DNA of 64,000 nucleotides from Micromonospora tulbaghiae (lineage in GTDB: Bacteria > Actinomycetota > Actinomycetes > Mycobacteriales > Micromonosporaceae). Below, piece after piece: positions 54,150 to 63,105 of the stretch. The stretch spans positions 558,001 through 622,000 of the forward strand of contig NZ_FMCQ01000004.1 of the NCBI RefSeq assembly GCF_900091605.1. The letters are read 5' to 3'. Both the position numbers and the translations under genes were made by a program. Positions within the stretch are counted from its first letter, which is position 1, and every line of letters starts with the position of its first letter. A model generated the notes under the pieces. The model did not search any database. It saw only the letters and a program-made list of their open reading frames with translations, and was not told the DNA's origin.

Positions 54150-54491
54150 TCAGCGATACGGACCTGCGGCACGATCGCTGGCGACGACGACGATCTCCCC
54201 CTCGGGGGCGGCGCCGGCGAGCGTCTCGTACGCCGACGGCTCGTCCACCGATCGGGCGAGCAGCGGCACGGCGGTGACCTTGACGTCGAACCCGCCGAGC
54301 GCCCGCCGGTACGCACCGACCGACTCCCACTCGGTGACCAGGAGCCAGTGGTCCGGATCGTCGAGCGCCCGCAGCAGTTCGCCGCGCAGGTAGCCGGGGC
54401 GGGCGGCGAGCGCGGTCAGCGCGGCGTGCGCCTCCCGGGTGAACTCGTCCACCGTTTCGGCTTCCACCACGAACCGGTTGGTGACCAGCAC
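54150..54491 (-). CDS. Antibiotic-biosynthesis-monooxygenase-like (ABM) protein
   Basis: 113 residues from GTG 54491 (GAGGAGGAAC upstream). A dimeric alpha/beta-barrel pattern: LVTNRFVVEAETVDEFTREA, RPGYLRGELLRALDDPDHW, LVTEWESVGAYRRAL. ABM-fold proteins include small monooxygenases and haem degraders, but many are of unknown function. The start lies 27 bases from the divergent gene at 54519, so they share a tiny control region. Confidence 0.78.
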   Translation of the reverse strand: MLVTNRFVVEAETVDEFTREAHAALTALAARPGYLRGELLRALDDPDHWLLVTEWESVGAYRRALGGFDVKVTAVPLLARSVDEPSAYETLAGAAPEGEIVVVASDRAAGPYR

Positions 54492-54518
54492 GGCGTTCCT
54501 CCTCGTAGAGTTTGTGGC

Positions 54519-54782
54519 ATGCAGCGTACGCAGAGTCCTGTGCTGTCCCGGTTGGCACGGCTCAACCCGACGGCGGTGTTCCTGGCCGCGCTGGCCCTGG
54601 TGCTTGTCGGCCTCTTCGCGCCCGGCCCGGCGGGCGGCCTCCTGCTGCTCGTGCTGGCCGGCGGGCTGGTCTGGCTGATGTCGGTCACCTGGCCGGTGCA
54701 GGCCCCGGCGACCCGGATGCTCCGGCTGGTGATGTTGACCTTGTTGATCGCGGTGGCGCTGGCGAAGCTCATGGTCGGCTGA
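54519..54782 (+). CDS. Small two- to three-helix membrane protein
   Basis: 87 residues from ATG 54519. Helices about 17-34 (AVFLAALALVLVGLFAPG), 37-54 (GGLLLLVLAGGLVWLMSV) and 64-85. TAGAGT (54506-54511) lies seven bases before the ATG, which would allow a leaderless transcript, but no good -35 is seen. It resembles small actinobacterial membrane proteins of unknown function (DUF6703-like). Ends 83 bases before znuA. Confidence 0.7.
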   Translation: MQRTQSPVLSRLARLNPTAVFLAALALVLVGLFAPGPAGGLLLLVLAGGLVWLMSVTWPVQAPATRMLRLVMLTLLIAVALAKLMVG

Positions 54783-54829
54783 CCTGACGAAGCCGAGCTG
54801 ACCTGCGCTGACATGCAATCATGCGTTTT

Positions 54830-54844
54830 TGACAATAGTTTTCG
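54830..54844 (+). promoter_or_regulatory. Zur box of znuACB
   Basis: TGACAATAGTTTTCG agrees with the actinomycete Zur consensus TGAAAATGATTTTCA at 11 of 15 positions and lies 21 bases before the znuA start. A wider GACAA/TTGTC symmetry surrounds it. Confidence 0.65.
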
Positions 54845-54865
54845 TTGTCGCGGACAGTTGAGCCC

Positions 54866-55813
54866 ATGACCGTTCGTGCACCGCGCCGCATCCTGACCGC
54901 CGCAGCCACCGCCCTGCTCGCCACCGGCGGCCTGACCGCCTGCGCGGACGGCACAGGCGGCGCGAGCGAGCCGGGCAAGGTCGACGTGGTGGCCGCGTTC
55001 TATCCGCTCCAGTTCCTGGCCGAGCGGATCGGCGGCGACACGGTCGCGGTCAGCAACCTCACCAAGCCCGGCGCCGAGCCGCACGACCTGGAACTCAACC
55101 CGCGGCAGGTCGGCCAGGTCGTCGACGCCGACGTGGTGGTCTACCTCAGCGGCTTCCAGCCGGCGGTGGACGAGGCGGTGGAGCAGAACGGCGGCGACCG
55201 CGCGTTCGACGTGGCGGGCGTGACGCCGCTGCTGGACGCGGCCGCCGGTGGCCACGACCACGACCACGAGGGCGAGGCCGGGCACGCCGACGAGAGCGGC
55301 GGCAAGGACCCACACGTCTGGCTCGACCCGACCCGGCTGGCCACCATCGGCGACAAGCTCGCCGAGCGGCTCGGCAAGGCCGACCCGGACCACGCCGCCG
55401 ACTACACCGCCCGCGCCGGCGCGCTGCGCACCGAGCTGACGAAGCTGGACACCGAGTACGCCGACGGCCTGCGCACCTGCCAGCGCCGGGAGATCGTGAC
55501 CAGCCACACCGCGTTCGGCTACCTGACCGAGCGCTACCAGCTGGAGCAGATCGGCATCAGCGGGCTCACCCCGGAGTCCGAGCCGTCCCCCAAGCGCCTC
55601 GCCGAGGTCGCCGAGGAGGCCCGGGAGCACCAGGCCGGCACGATCTTCTTCGAGACGCTGGTCAGCCCGAAGGTGGCCGAGACGATCGCCCGTGAGGTCG
55701 GGGCGAAGACGGCTGTCCTGGACCCGCTGGAGGGTCCGCCCGCCGACGGCGACTACCTCTCCGCGATGCGCACCAACCTGCAGACCCTGCGAACCGCTCT
55801 GGACTGTTCATGA
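54866..55813 (+). CDS. znuA: Zinc ABC transporter binding lipoprotein
   Basis: 315 residues from ATG 54866. Lipobox LTAC (cysteine near 30). Cluster A-I binding fold: VVAAFYPLQFLAERIGGD, PGAEPHDLELNPRQVG (first metal His), a His-rich loop GGHDHDHEGEAGHADE, DPHVWLDPTRLA (second His), SHTAFGYLTERY (third His) and the late FFETLVSPK acidic residue. It captures zinc (less likely manganese). It is first of the znu operon; the stop overlaps znuC. Confidence 0.93.
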   Translation: MTVRAPRRILTAAATALLATGGLTACADGTGGASEPGKVDVVAAFYPLQFLAERIGGDTVAVSNLTKPGAEPHDLELNPRQVGQVVDADVVVYLSGFQPAVDEAVEQNGGDRAFDVAGVTPLLDAAAGGHDHDHEGEAGHADESGGKDPHVWLDPTRLATIGDKLAERLGKADPDHAADYTARAGALRTELTKLDTEYADGLRTCQRREIVTSHTAFGYLTERYQLEQIGISGLTPESEPSPKRLAEVAEEAREHQAGTIFFETLVSPKVAETIAREVGAKTAVLDPLEGPPADGDYLSAMRTNLQTLRTALDCS

Positions 55814-56574
55814 CCCCACCCGTGATCGAGATCGCGCACGCCACGGTCGGCTACGACGGCCGCCCGGTGCTGCGTGACGTCTCGTTGACAGTGACCGCTT
55901 CCGAGGTGGTCGCCGTGCTCGGCGCCAACGGCTCCGGCAAGTCGACGCTCGTGCGCGCCGCGCTCGGCCTGGTGCCGGTCGGCGCCGGGTCGGTCGCCCT
56001 GTTCGGCACGCCGCAGCGCCGCTTCCGGCAGTGGCACCGCATCGGGTACGTGCCGCAGCGACTCGGCGCGGGCAGCGGAGTGCCGGCCACAGTGCGCGAG
56101 GTGGTGGCGTCCGGGCGGCTGGCCCGCCGGGGCGTGCTGCGGCCCGCCGGGCGGGCGGACCGGGAGGCGGTGGAGGCGGCGCTGGACGCGGTCGGGCTCG
56201 CCGACCGGGCCGGTGACCCGGTGTCCACGCTCTCCGGCGGCCAGCAGCAGCGCACCCTGATCGCCCGCGCGCTCGCCGGCGAGCCGGAGCTGCTGGTGCT
56301 CGACGAGCCGACCGCCGGGGTGGACGCGGCCAGCCAGGAGGCGTTCGCCGGGGCGCTGCGCACGTTCCGCGACGGTGGGGGCACCGTGCTGCTCGTCGCG
56401 CACGAGCTGGGTCCGCTGCGCCCGCTGATCAGCCGGGCCGTGGTGGTGCACCAGGGCGGGATCGCCCACGACGGCGCGGTGCCCGAACCGGCCGGCCACC
56501 ACGCCGACCCGGACCACGAGCACGTGCACCCGCACTGCGACGAGGAGCCCGCCCGGCTCTGGACAGGCATCTGA
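55810..56574 (+). CDS. znuC: Zinc ABC transporter ATPase
   Basis: 254 residues; ATG 55810 overlaps the znuA stop. Walker A GANGSGKST, signature LSGGQQQR, Walker B LLVLDEPTAGVD, H-loop VAHELGPLR. The C-terminus is His-rich (HHADPDHEHVHPHCDE), which may bind zinc and sense it. Partner of znuB, one base downstream. Confidence 0.94.
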   Translation: MTPPVIEIAHATVGYDGRPVLRDVSLTVTASEVVAVLGANGSGKSTLVRAALGLVPVGAGSVALFGTPQRRFRQWHRIGYVPQRLGAGSGVPATVREVVASGRLARRGVLRPAGRADREAVEAALDAVGLADRAGDPVSTLSGGQQQRTLIARALAGEPELLVLDEPTAGVDAASQEAFAGALRTFRDGGGTVLLVAHELGPLRPLISRAVVVHQGGIAHDGAVPEPAGHHADPDHEHVHPHCDEEPARLWTGI

Positions 56575-56575
56575 G

Positions 56576-57451
56576 ATGGATCTCTTCCAGTACGACTTCA
56601 TGCTCCGCGCCCTGGTCGGCGCGCTGATCATCGGGCTGGCCGCCCCGGCGCTCGGCATCTACCTGGTGCAGCGCCGGCTGGCGTTGATCGGCGACGGGCT
56701 CGGGCACGTGGCGCTCACCGGCGTCGGCGCGGGACTGCTGCTCAACCGCTCCCCCGTGCTGGTGGCGGTGATCGCCGCGACGCTCGGCGCGGTGGTGATC
56801 GAGCTGGTCCGCGCGTACGGGCGCACCTCCGGTGACCTGGCGCTGGCGTTGCTGTTCTACGGCGGCATCGCCGGTGGCGTGATGCTGGTCGGGCTCTCCG
56901 ACGCCAGCAGCGGGTCGCTCAACGCGTACCTGTTCGGGTCGCTGACCACCACCTCCCGGACCGATCTGATCACCATCGGCGTGCTCGGCGTGGTGCTGCT
57001 GGTGACCATGCTGGTGCTGCGCCCGGCGCTGTTCGCGGTGTGCCACGACGAGGAGTACGCCCGGGTGTCCGGCCTGCCGGTTCGGGCGCTGAACCTGCTC
57101 ATCGCGGTCGGCACCGCGGTCACCGTGACCATCGCCATGCGGGCGGTCGGGGTGCTGCTGATCAGCGCGCTGATGGTGGTGCCGGTCGCCGCCGCGCAGC
57201 AGGTGACGAGGGGCTTCCGGTCGACCATGACGGCGGCCATGGCGCTGGGCCTGTTCGCCGCCGGTGCCGGGGTCTGGGTGGCGGCCACCGCCGACACCGC
57301 GCCCGGCGCGTCGGTGGTGCTCGTGGCGATCGGCTCGTTCCTGCTGGTCGCGCTCGCGGCGGCCGGTGTGCGGGCGCTGCGGCGGCGGGCACGGGCCGAC
57401 CGGGTCACGCCGCCGTCCGAGCCGGCCGAGCACGAGGTGCTGCTGCGATGA
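56576..57451 (+). CDS. znuB: Zinc ABC transporter permease
   Basis: 291 residues, eight or nine helices of the ABC-3 metal permease family: LVGALIIGLAAPALGIYLV, RRLALIGDGLGHVALTGVG, GGIAGGVMLVGLSDAS, NAYLFGSLTT, VGVLLISALMVVPVAAAQQ. The conserved His in GDGLGHVALTGV is typical. The C-terminus is basic and may interact with the ATPase. Confidence 0.94.
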   Translation: MDLFQYDFMLRALVGALIIGLAAPALGIYLVQRRLALIGDGLGHVALTGVGAGLLLNRSPVLVAVIAATLGAVVIELVRAYGRTSGDLALALLFYGGIAGGVMLVGLSDASSGSLNAYLFGSLTTTSRTDLITIGVLGVVLLVTMLVLRPALFAVCHDEEYARVSGLPVRALNLLIAVGTAVTVTIAMRAVGVLLISALMVVPVAAAQQVTRGFRSTMTAAMALGLFAAGAGVWVAATADTAPGASVVLVAIGSFLLVALAAAGVRALRRRARADRVTPPSEPAEHEVLLR

Positions 57452-57494
57452 GGCCCTACCCGCCGGCGCAGCTGGGATTGGTTACCGTTACAGG

Positions 57495-57797
57495 GTGACC
57501 GGCACGAACGGGTACGACGCCTTCGAGGGTGCGGGTGACCTGCTGCGCGCCCTCTCGGCCCCGATCCGGCTCGCGATCGTCAGCGAGCTGGCCGAGGGCG
57601 AACGCTGCGTGCACGAGCTGGTCGAGAAGCTCGGCGCCCCTCAGCCGCTGGTCTCCCAGCACCTGCGGGTGCTGCGGGGCGCCGGGGTGGTGCGCGGGTC
57701 GCGGCGCGGCCGGGAGATCGCGTACGCCCTGGTCGACGACCACGTCGCGCACATCGTGGCGGACGCGGTCAGTCACGCCGGCGAAGGGTCGCACTGA
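57495..57797 (+). CDS. ArsR/SmtB-family metal regulator
   Basis: 100 residues from GTG 57495, 43 bases after znuB. Winged HTH: LLRALSAPIRLAIVSELAEG, then CVHELVEKL, PQPLVSQHLRVLRGAGVV. The C-terminal helix has DDHVAHIVADAVSHAGE, with Asp-x-His and a distal His plus Glu at the spacing of the SmtB alpha-5 zinc site, so it probably senses zinc. In Streptomyces a Fur-type zur gene commonly lies at this spot; here an ArsR protein does. A near-palindrome GGTTACC (57480-57486) / GGTGACC (57494-57500) overlaps its start and may be its operator. Confidence 0.85.
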   Translation: MTGTNGYDAFEGAGDLLRALSAPIRLAIVSELAEGERCVHELVEKLGAPQPLVSQHLRVLRGAGVVRGSRRGREIAYALVDDHVAHIVADAVSHAGEGSH

Positions 57798-57849
57798 GCG
57801 GGAAATCGGCCAGGTGCCGACGCGCCCGTCCCGTGGGACGCTGTCCGGC

Positions 57850-58455
57850 GTGAAGATCTACGCCGACCGTTTTCCGACCGCCGTCCGCCAGTTCCTCACC
57901 GACCTGCTCGTGGTCGTCTGGGTGTACGCCGCGATCCGCTTCGCGCTGTGGCTGCACGACCTGGTCGAGAAGCTCGCCGTACCCGGGCAGAAGCTGGAGG
58001 GGGCCGGCGGTGGACTCGCCGACAACCTGGCCGACGCCGGCGGCAAGGTCGGCCGGGTGCCGATCGTCGGCGACGAGCTGACCGCGCCGTTCACCCGCGC
58101 CGCCGAGGCCGCCCGGTCGGTCGCCGAGGCGGGCCGCGACCAGCAGGAGCTGGTCGGGCAGCTCGCGCTCGCGCTGACCATCGCGGTGCTGGTGTTCCCG
58201 CTCGGCCTGGTGCTGTTCGGCTGGCTGCCGCTGCGCCTGCGCTGGATGCGCCGGGCGGGCGCGGCGAAGGCCCTGGCCGGCGCACCGGCCGGGCGGGACC
58301 TGCTGGCGCTGCGCGCGCTGGCCGGTCAGCCGCTGTCGAAGCTGACCCGGATCGCGCCCGACGTCGCCGAGGCGTGGCGGCGCGGCGACGACGCGACAGT
58401 CGACGCGCTCGCCGCGCTGGAGCTGCGCGAACTGGGGCTGCGCGGCGGCCGGTAA
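57850..58455 (+). CDS. Unknown two-helix membrane protein
   Basis: 201 residues from GTG 57850. One helix near the N-terminus (LLVVVWVYAAIRFALWLH, about 18-35), a soluble loop with an amphipathic, Gly/Ala-rich stretch (about 36-100), a second helix (LALALTIAVLVFPLGLVLF) and a charged cytosolic tail rich in Arg/Ala/Leu. No family is recognised. Ten bases before the small gene at 58465, so the two are probably co-transcribed. Confidence 0.75.
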   Translation: MKIYADRFPTAVRQFLTDLLVVVWVYAAIRFALWLHDLVEKLAVPGQKLEGAGGGLADNLADAGGKVGRVPIVGDELTAPFTRAAEAARSVAEAGRDQQELVGQLALALTIAVLVFPLGLVLFGWLPLRLRWMRRAGAAKALAGAPAGRDLLALRALAGQPLSKLTRIAPDVAEAWRRGDDATVDALAALELRELGLRGGR

Positions 58456-58464
58456 GGTGTGCCG

Positions 58465-58632
58465 GTGCTGTACTTCCTGATCGTCGTCGCCGTACTGCTG
58501 CTGGCGTACGCGGGCGTGCTGGTGAGTTTCGTCCGCAAGGGCCGCAAGATCCCGCCGTCGGCGTACCTGGTGCTGGCCGGGCTCAACGGCCTGATCCTGG
58601 CCGGCATCCTGGCCTGGGCCATCGCGCGCTGA
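58465..58632 (+). CDS. 55-residue membrane peptide
   Basis: GTG 58465 with GGTAAGG about seven bases upstream, stop TGA 58630-58632. Two predicted helices, LYFLIVVAVLLLAYAGVLV and VLAGLNGLILAGILAWAIA, joined by a basic loop (RKGRKIPPS). Co-directional and ten bases from the preceding membrane protein gene. The regular hydrophobic pattern and clean start and stop support a real small gene of unknown role. Confidence 0.6.
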   Translation: MLYFLIVVAVLLLAYAGVLVSFVRKGRKIPPSAYLVLAGLNGLILAGILAWAIAR

Positions 58633-58678
58633 CCGCCGCGGCGGCCGTCCGGGCGGGACGGCCACCGGGGCGCTCCGG

Positions 58679-60652
58679 TCAGCCGGCGGGCGGGATGCGA
58701 CGACGGACGTCCTGCTCGGTGGACGGCCCCGGTTCCCAGCGGGCCACCCACGGAAGGTCGGCGGGCGGGGTGACGACACCGTCCTCCAGCGAGGCGTACC
58801 GGCCGGCGACGATGCGCTTTGCGGCGGCCACGTCGACCGAGTCGGTGTTCGACCACAGGCCGGTGAACAGCTCGTCGACACGCAGCCGCGCCTGACGGCA
58901 GAACAGGTCGGCCAGCTCGACGTTCTCCGGGTGATCGTCCCGCTCGGCGTAGGCCCGGACGCAGACCGCGCTCATCGCGAACAGCTCCGCGCCGATGTCC
59001 ACCACCCGGCCGAGGAACGCCTGCTTGCGCTCCATCTTCCCCTGCCACCGGGACATCGCGTAGAACGTCGACCGGGCCAACTTGCGTGACGCCCGCTCGA
59101 CGTGGCGCAGGTGCCCGGCCAGCGGCCCGAACTCCTGGTACGCCCCGGGCGTCTGCCCCTTGCCGACGGCGAGCGTGGGCAGCCACTTCGCGTAGAAGGC
59201 GCCGGCCCGCGCGCCCGCTCTGGCCTTGCGGCCCAGCCCCGCGTCCGGGTCGATGATGTCGCCCGCCACCGACAGGTGCGCGTCGACCGCCTCGCGGGCG
59301 ATCAGCAGGTGCATGATCTCGGTGGAGCCCTCGAAGATCCGGTTGATCCGCAGGTCGCGCAGGAGCTGCTCGACGGCGGCCGGCCGCTCTCCCCGGGCGG
59401 CGAGCGAGTCGGCCGTCTCGTAGCCGCGGCCACCGCGGATCTGGATCAGCTCGTCGGCGATCCGCCAGGCCATCTCGCTGGCGTAGAGCTTGACCAGCGC
59501 CGCCTCGATCCGGATGTCGTTGCGGTCGTCGTCGGCGAGCATGCAGGACAGGTCGAGCATCGACTCCATGCCGTACGTGGTGGCGGCGATGAAGGACAGC
59601 TTCTTCGCCACCGCCTCGTGCTCGCCCACCGGACGGCCCCACTGGACCCGGTCCGCCGCCCACTCCCGGGCCACGTTGAGCGCCCACTTGCCGGCCCCGA
59701 CGCACATGGCGGGCAGCGAGAGCCGGCCGGTGTTCAACGTGGTCAACGCGATCTTGAGGCCCTTGCCCTCGCCGCCGATCACGTTCTCCTCGGGCACGAA
59801 CACGTCGTGGAACCGGGTGAGGCTGTTCTCCAGGCCGCGCAGTCCGACGAAGGAGTTGCGCCGCTCCACGGTGATGCCGTCGCTGTCGCCCTCCACCACG
59901 AACGCGGTGATGCCGCCGCGCCGCCCCTCGGAGGCCGGCACCCGGGCCATCACCACGAGCAGTGTGGCGAGCGTGCCGTTGGTGGCCCAGAGCTTCACCC
60001 CGTTGAGCCGGTAGCCGGTGCCGTCGGCTGTGGGCTCGGCGGTGGTGGCGAGCCGGGCCGGGTCGGAACCGACGTCCGGTTCGGTGAGCAGGAACGCGGA
60101 GACCTCACCGGCGGCGAGCCGGGGCAGGAACCGCTCCTTCTGCTCGGGTGTGCCGAACATCTTCAGCGGCTGCGGCACGCCGATCGACTGGTGCGCGGAG
60201 AGCAGCGCGCTGACCGCCGGGTTCACCGAGCCGACGAGCATCAGCGCCCGGCAGTAGTGCAGGTTGCTCAGCCCGAGCCCGCCGTGTCTACGGTCGATCT
60301 TCATGCCGAACGTGCCGAGCCCGGCCAGGCCGTGGAACACCTCGTCGGGGATGCGCGCGTCCCGTTCGATCGCCTCACCGTCCACCTCTGACGTCAGGTA
60401 CGCGCGCAGCGCGCCGAGGAACTCGTCGGCGCGGGCCACCTCGGCCGGGTCGGGGCGGGGCCACGGGTCGATCAGGTCGAGCCGGAACCGGCCGAGGAAC
60501 AACTCCTTGCCGAAGCTGGGCCGGTCCCAGGCCGACTCGCGGGCCGCCTCGGCGACCTGGCGGGCCTCCTTCTCGGAGACCTGGCCCGCCTCGGTGGGCA
60601 GCGGTCCCGCGCCGTCGGGTGACTCGGGCCGGCTGTTCTGTGTCGTGGTCAC
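58679..60652 (-). CDS. Acyl-CoA dehydrogenase (long form)
   Basis: 657 residues. N-terminal extension about 1-75, then the flavin-dependent core: LTEPDVGSDPARLATTA (FAD/acyl contact), RNSFVGLRGLENSLTRF, RVQWGRPVGEHEAVAKKL, QIRGGRGYETADSLAARGE and INRIFEGSTEIMHLL (catalytic Glu region). The extra C-terminal ~170 residues match the VLCAD-like long family. It starts fatty-acid beta-oxidation on long-chain CoA esters. Monocistronic; a GC hairpin (60702-60732) lies upstream. Confidence 0.92.
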   Translation of the reverse strand: MTTTQNSRPESPDGAGPLPTEAGQVSEKEARQVAEAARESAWDRPSFGKELFLGRFRLDLIDPWPRPDPAEVARADEFLGALRAYLTSEVDGEAIERDARIPDEVFHGLAGLGTFGMKIDRRHGGLGLSNLHYCRALMLVGSVNPAVSALLSAHQSIGVPQPLKMFGTPEQKERFLPRLAAGEVSAFLLTEPDVGSDPARLATTAEPTADGTGYRLNGVKLWATNGTLATLLVVMARVPASEGRRGGITAFVVEGDSDGITVERRNSFVGLRGLENSLTRFHDVFVPEENVIGGEGKGLKIALTTLNTGRLSLPAMCVGAGKWALNVAREWAADRVQWGRPVGEHEAVAKKLSFIAATTYGMESMLDLSCMLADDDRNDIRIEAALVKLYASEMAWRIADELIQIRGGRGYETADSLAARGERPAAVEQLLRDLRINRIFEGSTEIMHLLIAREAVDAHLSVAGDIIDPDAGLGRKARAGARAGAFYAKWLPTLAVGKGQTPGAYQEFGPLAGHLRHVERASRKLARSTFYAMSRWQGKMERKQAFLGRVVDIGAELFAMSAVCVRAYAERDDHPENVELADLFCRQARLRVDELFTGLWSNTDSVDVAAAKRIVAGRYASLEDGVVTPPADLPWVARWEPGPSTEQDVRRRIPPAG

Positions 60653-60701
60653 GGCTGCCTCCTCGTCGGTCCGGCTGCGTCGACGCGCTCGACGAAAACG
60701 A

Positions 60702-60732
60702 CGCTACCCCCGGGTGTTACCCAGGGGTAGCG
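60702..60732 (-). promoter_or_regulatory. Hairpin before acyl-CoA dehydrogenase
   Basis: CGCTACCCC (60702-60710) / GGGGTAGCG (60724-60732) with an inner GGGT/ACCC stem. Either the terminator of the DUF6328 gene or an operator of the dehydrogenase gene; both lie within 50 bases. Confidence 0.5.
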
Positions 60733-60759
60733 CTGCGTGCACGTCCGATTTGGCGGACG

Positions 60760-61260
60760 TCAGTCGGTGAGCGACTGAGGGTTGTCGTCCTCGTCGTCGA
60801 TGTCGTCCTCACCCCAGTTGCGCCGGCTGAACGGCAGGATCGCCCAGAAGATCAGGAACCACAGGCCGGTGAGCGCGCTGAGCAGGAACGCGATCGGCCG
60901 GTCCAGCACGAAGTCGGTGACCAGCAGGACCGAGCTGACCATCGCGATCAGCATGAAGAACAGGCCGCCGGTGGCCATCCGGTGGGCGAACCGGACCAGC
61001 TCCGGCTTGCGGCCCTGCCGGAACAACGCCCGGTGGAACGCGACCGGAGAGATGATCATCGCGGCGGACGCGGCGGCGGTCAGCAGCGCCAGGATGTAGA
61101 CGTCGCGCTGGAACTCCGTGGTACGGCCGAACCCGTTGCTGAACGGCAGCGTCAGCAGGAAGGCGAAGAGGATCTGCACGCCGGTCTGCGCGACCCGCAG
61201 CTCCTGCAACAGATCGGCGAAGTTGCGCTGCCAGCGCTGCTTCTCGGATTCCTTCGACAC
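60760..61260 (-). CDS. DUF6328-like four-helix membrane protein
   Basis: 166 residues. Cytosolic N-terminus with QRNFADLLQELRVAQTGVQ, then four helices (ILFAFLLTLPFSNGFG; VYILALLTAAASAAMII; GGLFFMLIAMVSSVLLVTDF; IAFLLSALTGLWFLIFWAIL), acidic C-terminus. The pattern matches a common actinobacterial membrane family (DUF6328) of unknown role. Monocistronic. Confidence 0.8.
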   Translation of the reverse strand: MSKESEKQRWQRNFADLLQELRVAQTGVQILFAFLLTLPFSNGFGRTTEFQRDVYILALLTAAASAAMIISPVAFHRALFRQGRKPELVRFAHRMATGGLFFMLIAMVSSVLLVTDFVLDRPIAFLLSALTGLWFLIFWAILPFSRRNWGEDDIDDEDDNPQSLTD

Positions 61261-61287
61261 TCGCGGACCTCCCCGGGAGACGGCACG

Positions 61288-61311
61288 GCCGGCGGGTGAA
61301 CGCCCACCGGC
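61288..61311 (-). terminator. Weak terminator of SIS-hydrolase operon
   Basis: GCCGGCGGG (61288-61296) and CCCACCGGC (61303-61311), eight of nine paired, 40 bases past the SIS stop. Confidence 0.45.
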
Positions 61312-61351
61312 AGCACCGGCTGTGCCCCGTACGGCTGATCACGAAACCGGT

Positions 61352-62101
61352 TCAGGATCCCCGGCGGATGCGGCCCGCGTACCGTGCCTCCAGCTCGGCG
61401 TTGTGCTCGTCGCCGCCGGTGATGTTCGCGGACAGGTAGACCGGCGGGCGCTGCCCCGCCGCGACCAGCCGGGCCACCACCTCGGCGACGATCTGCTGGG
61501 CGAGCAGCGCCGCCGTGATCGAGGAGACCGCGCCGACCGCGCCGCCGCCGGGCAGCGGCAGCGTGGCGTCGCCGTACGGGGCGCCGTTGTCCAGCACCAC
61601 GTCGGCGAAGTCGGCGAGCTTGCGGCCGGACGGGTGCCGCGACGTCATCCGGCCCGAGTGCTGCGCCGAGGTGATCGCCACCAGGCCGTGCCCGCGTTCC
61701 TTCACGACGGACGCGAACTCGACCATCGCGCCGTTCACCCCCGAGTTCGAGGCCAGCACGAACACATCCTGCGGCCGGATCGGCGCCAGCTCGTAGAGGC
61801 GGTGCGCCACCGCCGGGTCGCGTTCCAGCTTCGGGCCGAGGACGTCGGCCGGGTCGCCGCCGACCAGCACCAGGTCACGCAGCGCGATCCGGTTGGTGGG
61901 CACCAGGCCGCCGGCCCGCCCGGCGATCTCCATGGCCAGCGCCTCGGAGTGCCCGGTGCCGAACGCGTGCACCACGCCGTCGGCCTGCAGCGCCGCCGCG
62001 ATCAGGTCGGCCGCGTCGGCCACGTTCTGTCGCTGCTCGGCCGCGACCCGGCCGATCGTCTCGGTCACCACCGCCAGGTACGCGTCGGCGCTCACCGTCA
62101 T
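61352..62101 (-). CDS. SIS-domain sugar isomerase-like protein
   Basis: 249 residues from ATG 62101 (GGAGGAAG upstream), overlapping the hydrolase stop by ATGA. SIS fold: VHAFGTGHSEALAMEIAGRA (phospho-sugar loop with GTGHS), DVFVLASNSGVNGAMVEFA and VAITSAQHSGR. It binds a phosphosugar, as an isomerase or as a phosphosugar-binding enzyme; similar proteins in actinomycetes are called sugar isomerases, but their substrate is not established here. Coupled to the hydrolase gene. Confidence 0.85.
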   Translation of the reverse strand: MTVSADAYLAVVTETIGRVAAEQRQNVADAADLIAAALQADGVVHAFGTGHSEALAMEIAGRAGGLVPTNRIALRDLVLVGGDPADVLGPKLERDPAVAHRLYELAPIRPQDVFVLASNSGVNGAMVEFASVVKERGHGLVAITSAQHSGRMTSRHPSGRKLADFADVVLDNGAPYGDATLPLPGGGAVGAVSSITAALLAQQIVAEVVARLVAAGQRPPVYLSANITGGDEHNAELEARYAGRIRRGS

Positions 62102-62946
62102 GCTTCCTCCGTTCCTGCGCACCGGGCGAGGATCGCCTCGGCCAGCGGGCCGGGCGCCTCGTCCGGGATCCAGTGACTGACCCCGGGCAGCACCACGAAC
62201 CGGTAGTCACCGGTGACGTGCGCGGCGCACGCCTGCGCGGCCGTCCGGCCGATCGCCACGTCCTTGTCGCTCCAGACGAACGTGGTGGGCACCCCGACAG
62301 GGGCGACCGCCTTCATGTCCGTCCCGGTCATCGCGCGGTACCAGTTCAGCGCCGCCGTCAACGCCCCCGGCTCGCGCATCGGCTCGGCGTACCGGGCCAC
62401 CTCGCCGGCGCCGCCCACTCCGCTCATCAGCTTGCGCAGCGTCGCGCCGTTCCACGCCAGCAGCACCTTCTCCGCCGTACCGGGCTTGCGGAACAACGCG
62501 ATGTAGGCGGACTTGACCTTCTGCCGGTGGTCGGTGGCGAGCGCGTGGCCCATGGCGGCCGGGTGCGGCACCGACACCGCGGTCAGCGTCCGCACCCGCT
62601 CCGGGTGCGCCGCCGCCAGGCCCCACGCCACGATCGCGCCCCAGTCGTGGCCCACCACGTGCGCGCGGGTCACCCCGAGCGCGTCCAGCACCGCCGCCGC
62701 GTCGGCCACCAGCTCCGGGATCCGGTACGCCCCGACGTCCGCCGGACGCGCGCCGGGCGAGTAGCCGCGCTGGTCGAGCGCGTACGTGCGCAGCCCGGCG
62801 GCGTGCAGCGCGGGCGTGACCGCGTCCCACTCGCCGGAGTGCTGCGGGAAGCCGTGCAGCAGCAGGACGGGGTCACCGCCCTCGGGGCCGCCGGCGCGTA
62901 CCTCGAACGTCAGTCCCCGCGCATCCACCAGCATGATCGCCACCAT
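62098..62946 (-). CDS. Alpha/beta hydrolase, epoxide-hydrolase-like
   Basis: 282 residues. Oxyanion motif HGFPQHSGEWD (about 32-42), nucleophile elbow GHDWGAIVAW (Asp nucleophile), late acid and GVSHWIPDEAP (catalytic His). An Asp rather than Ser nucleophile points to epoxide hydrolase or haloalkane dehalogenase. A second ATG (62934) is possible. Coupled to the SIS gene; cytosolic. Confidence 0.88.
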   Translation of the reverse strand: MVAIMLVDARGLTFEVRAGGPEGGDPVLLLHGFPQHSGEWDAVTPALHAAGLRTYALDQRGYSPGARPADVGAYRIPELVADAAAVLDALGVTRAHVVGHDWGAIVAWGLAAAHPERVRTLTAVSVPHPAAMGHALATDHRQKVKSAYIALFRKPGTAEKVLLAWNGATLRKLMSGVGGAGEVARYAEPMREPGALTAALNWYRAMTGTDMKAVAPVGVPTTFVWSDKDVAIGRTAAQACAAHVTGDYRFVVLPGVSHWIPDEAPGPLAEAILARCAGTEEA

Positions 62947-63017
62947 ACCGACACTCGCCCTGCTGGGCCGGGGCCCGTCGTCGGTGCTAGCGTCTGCGAC
63001 GAGACAACTTCACATCC

Positions 63018-63105
<88 letters not shown>

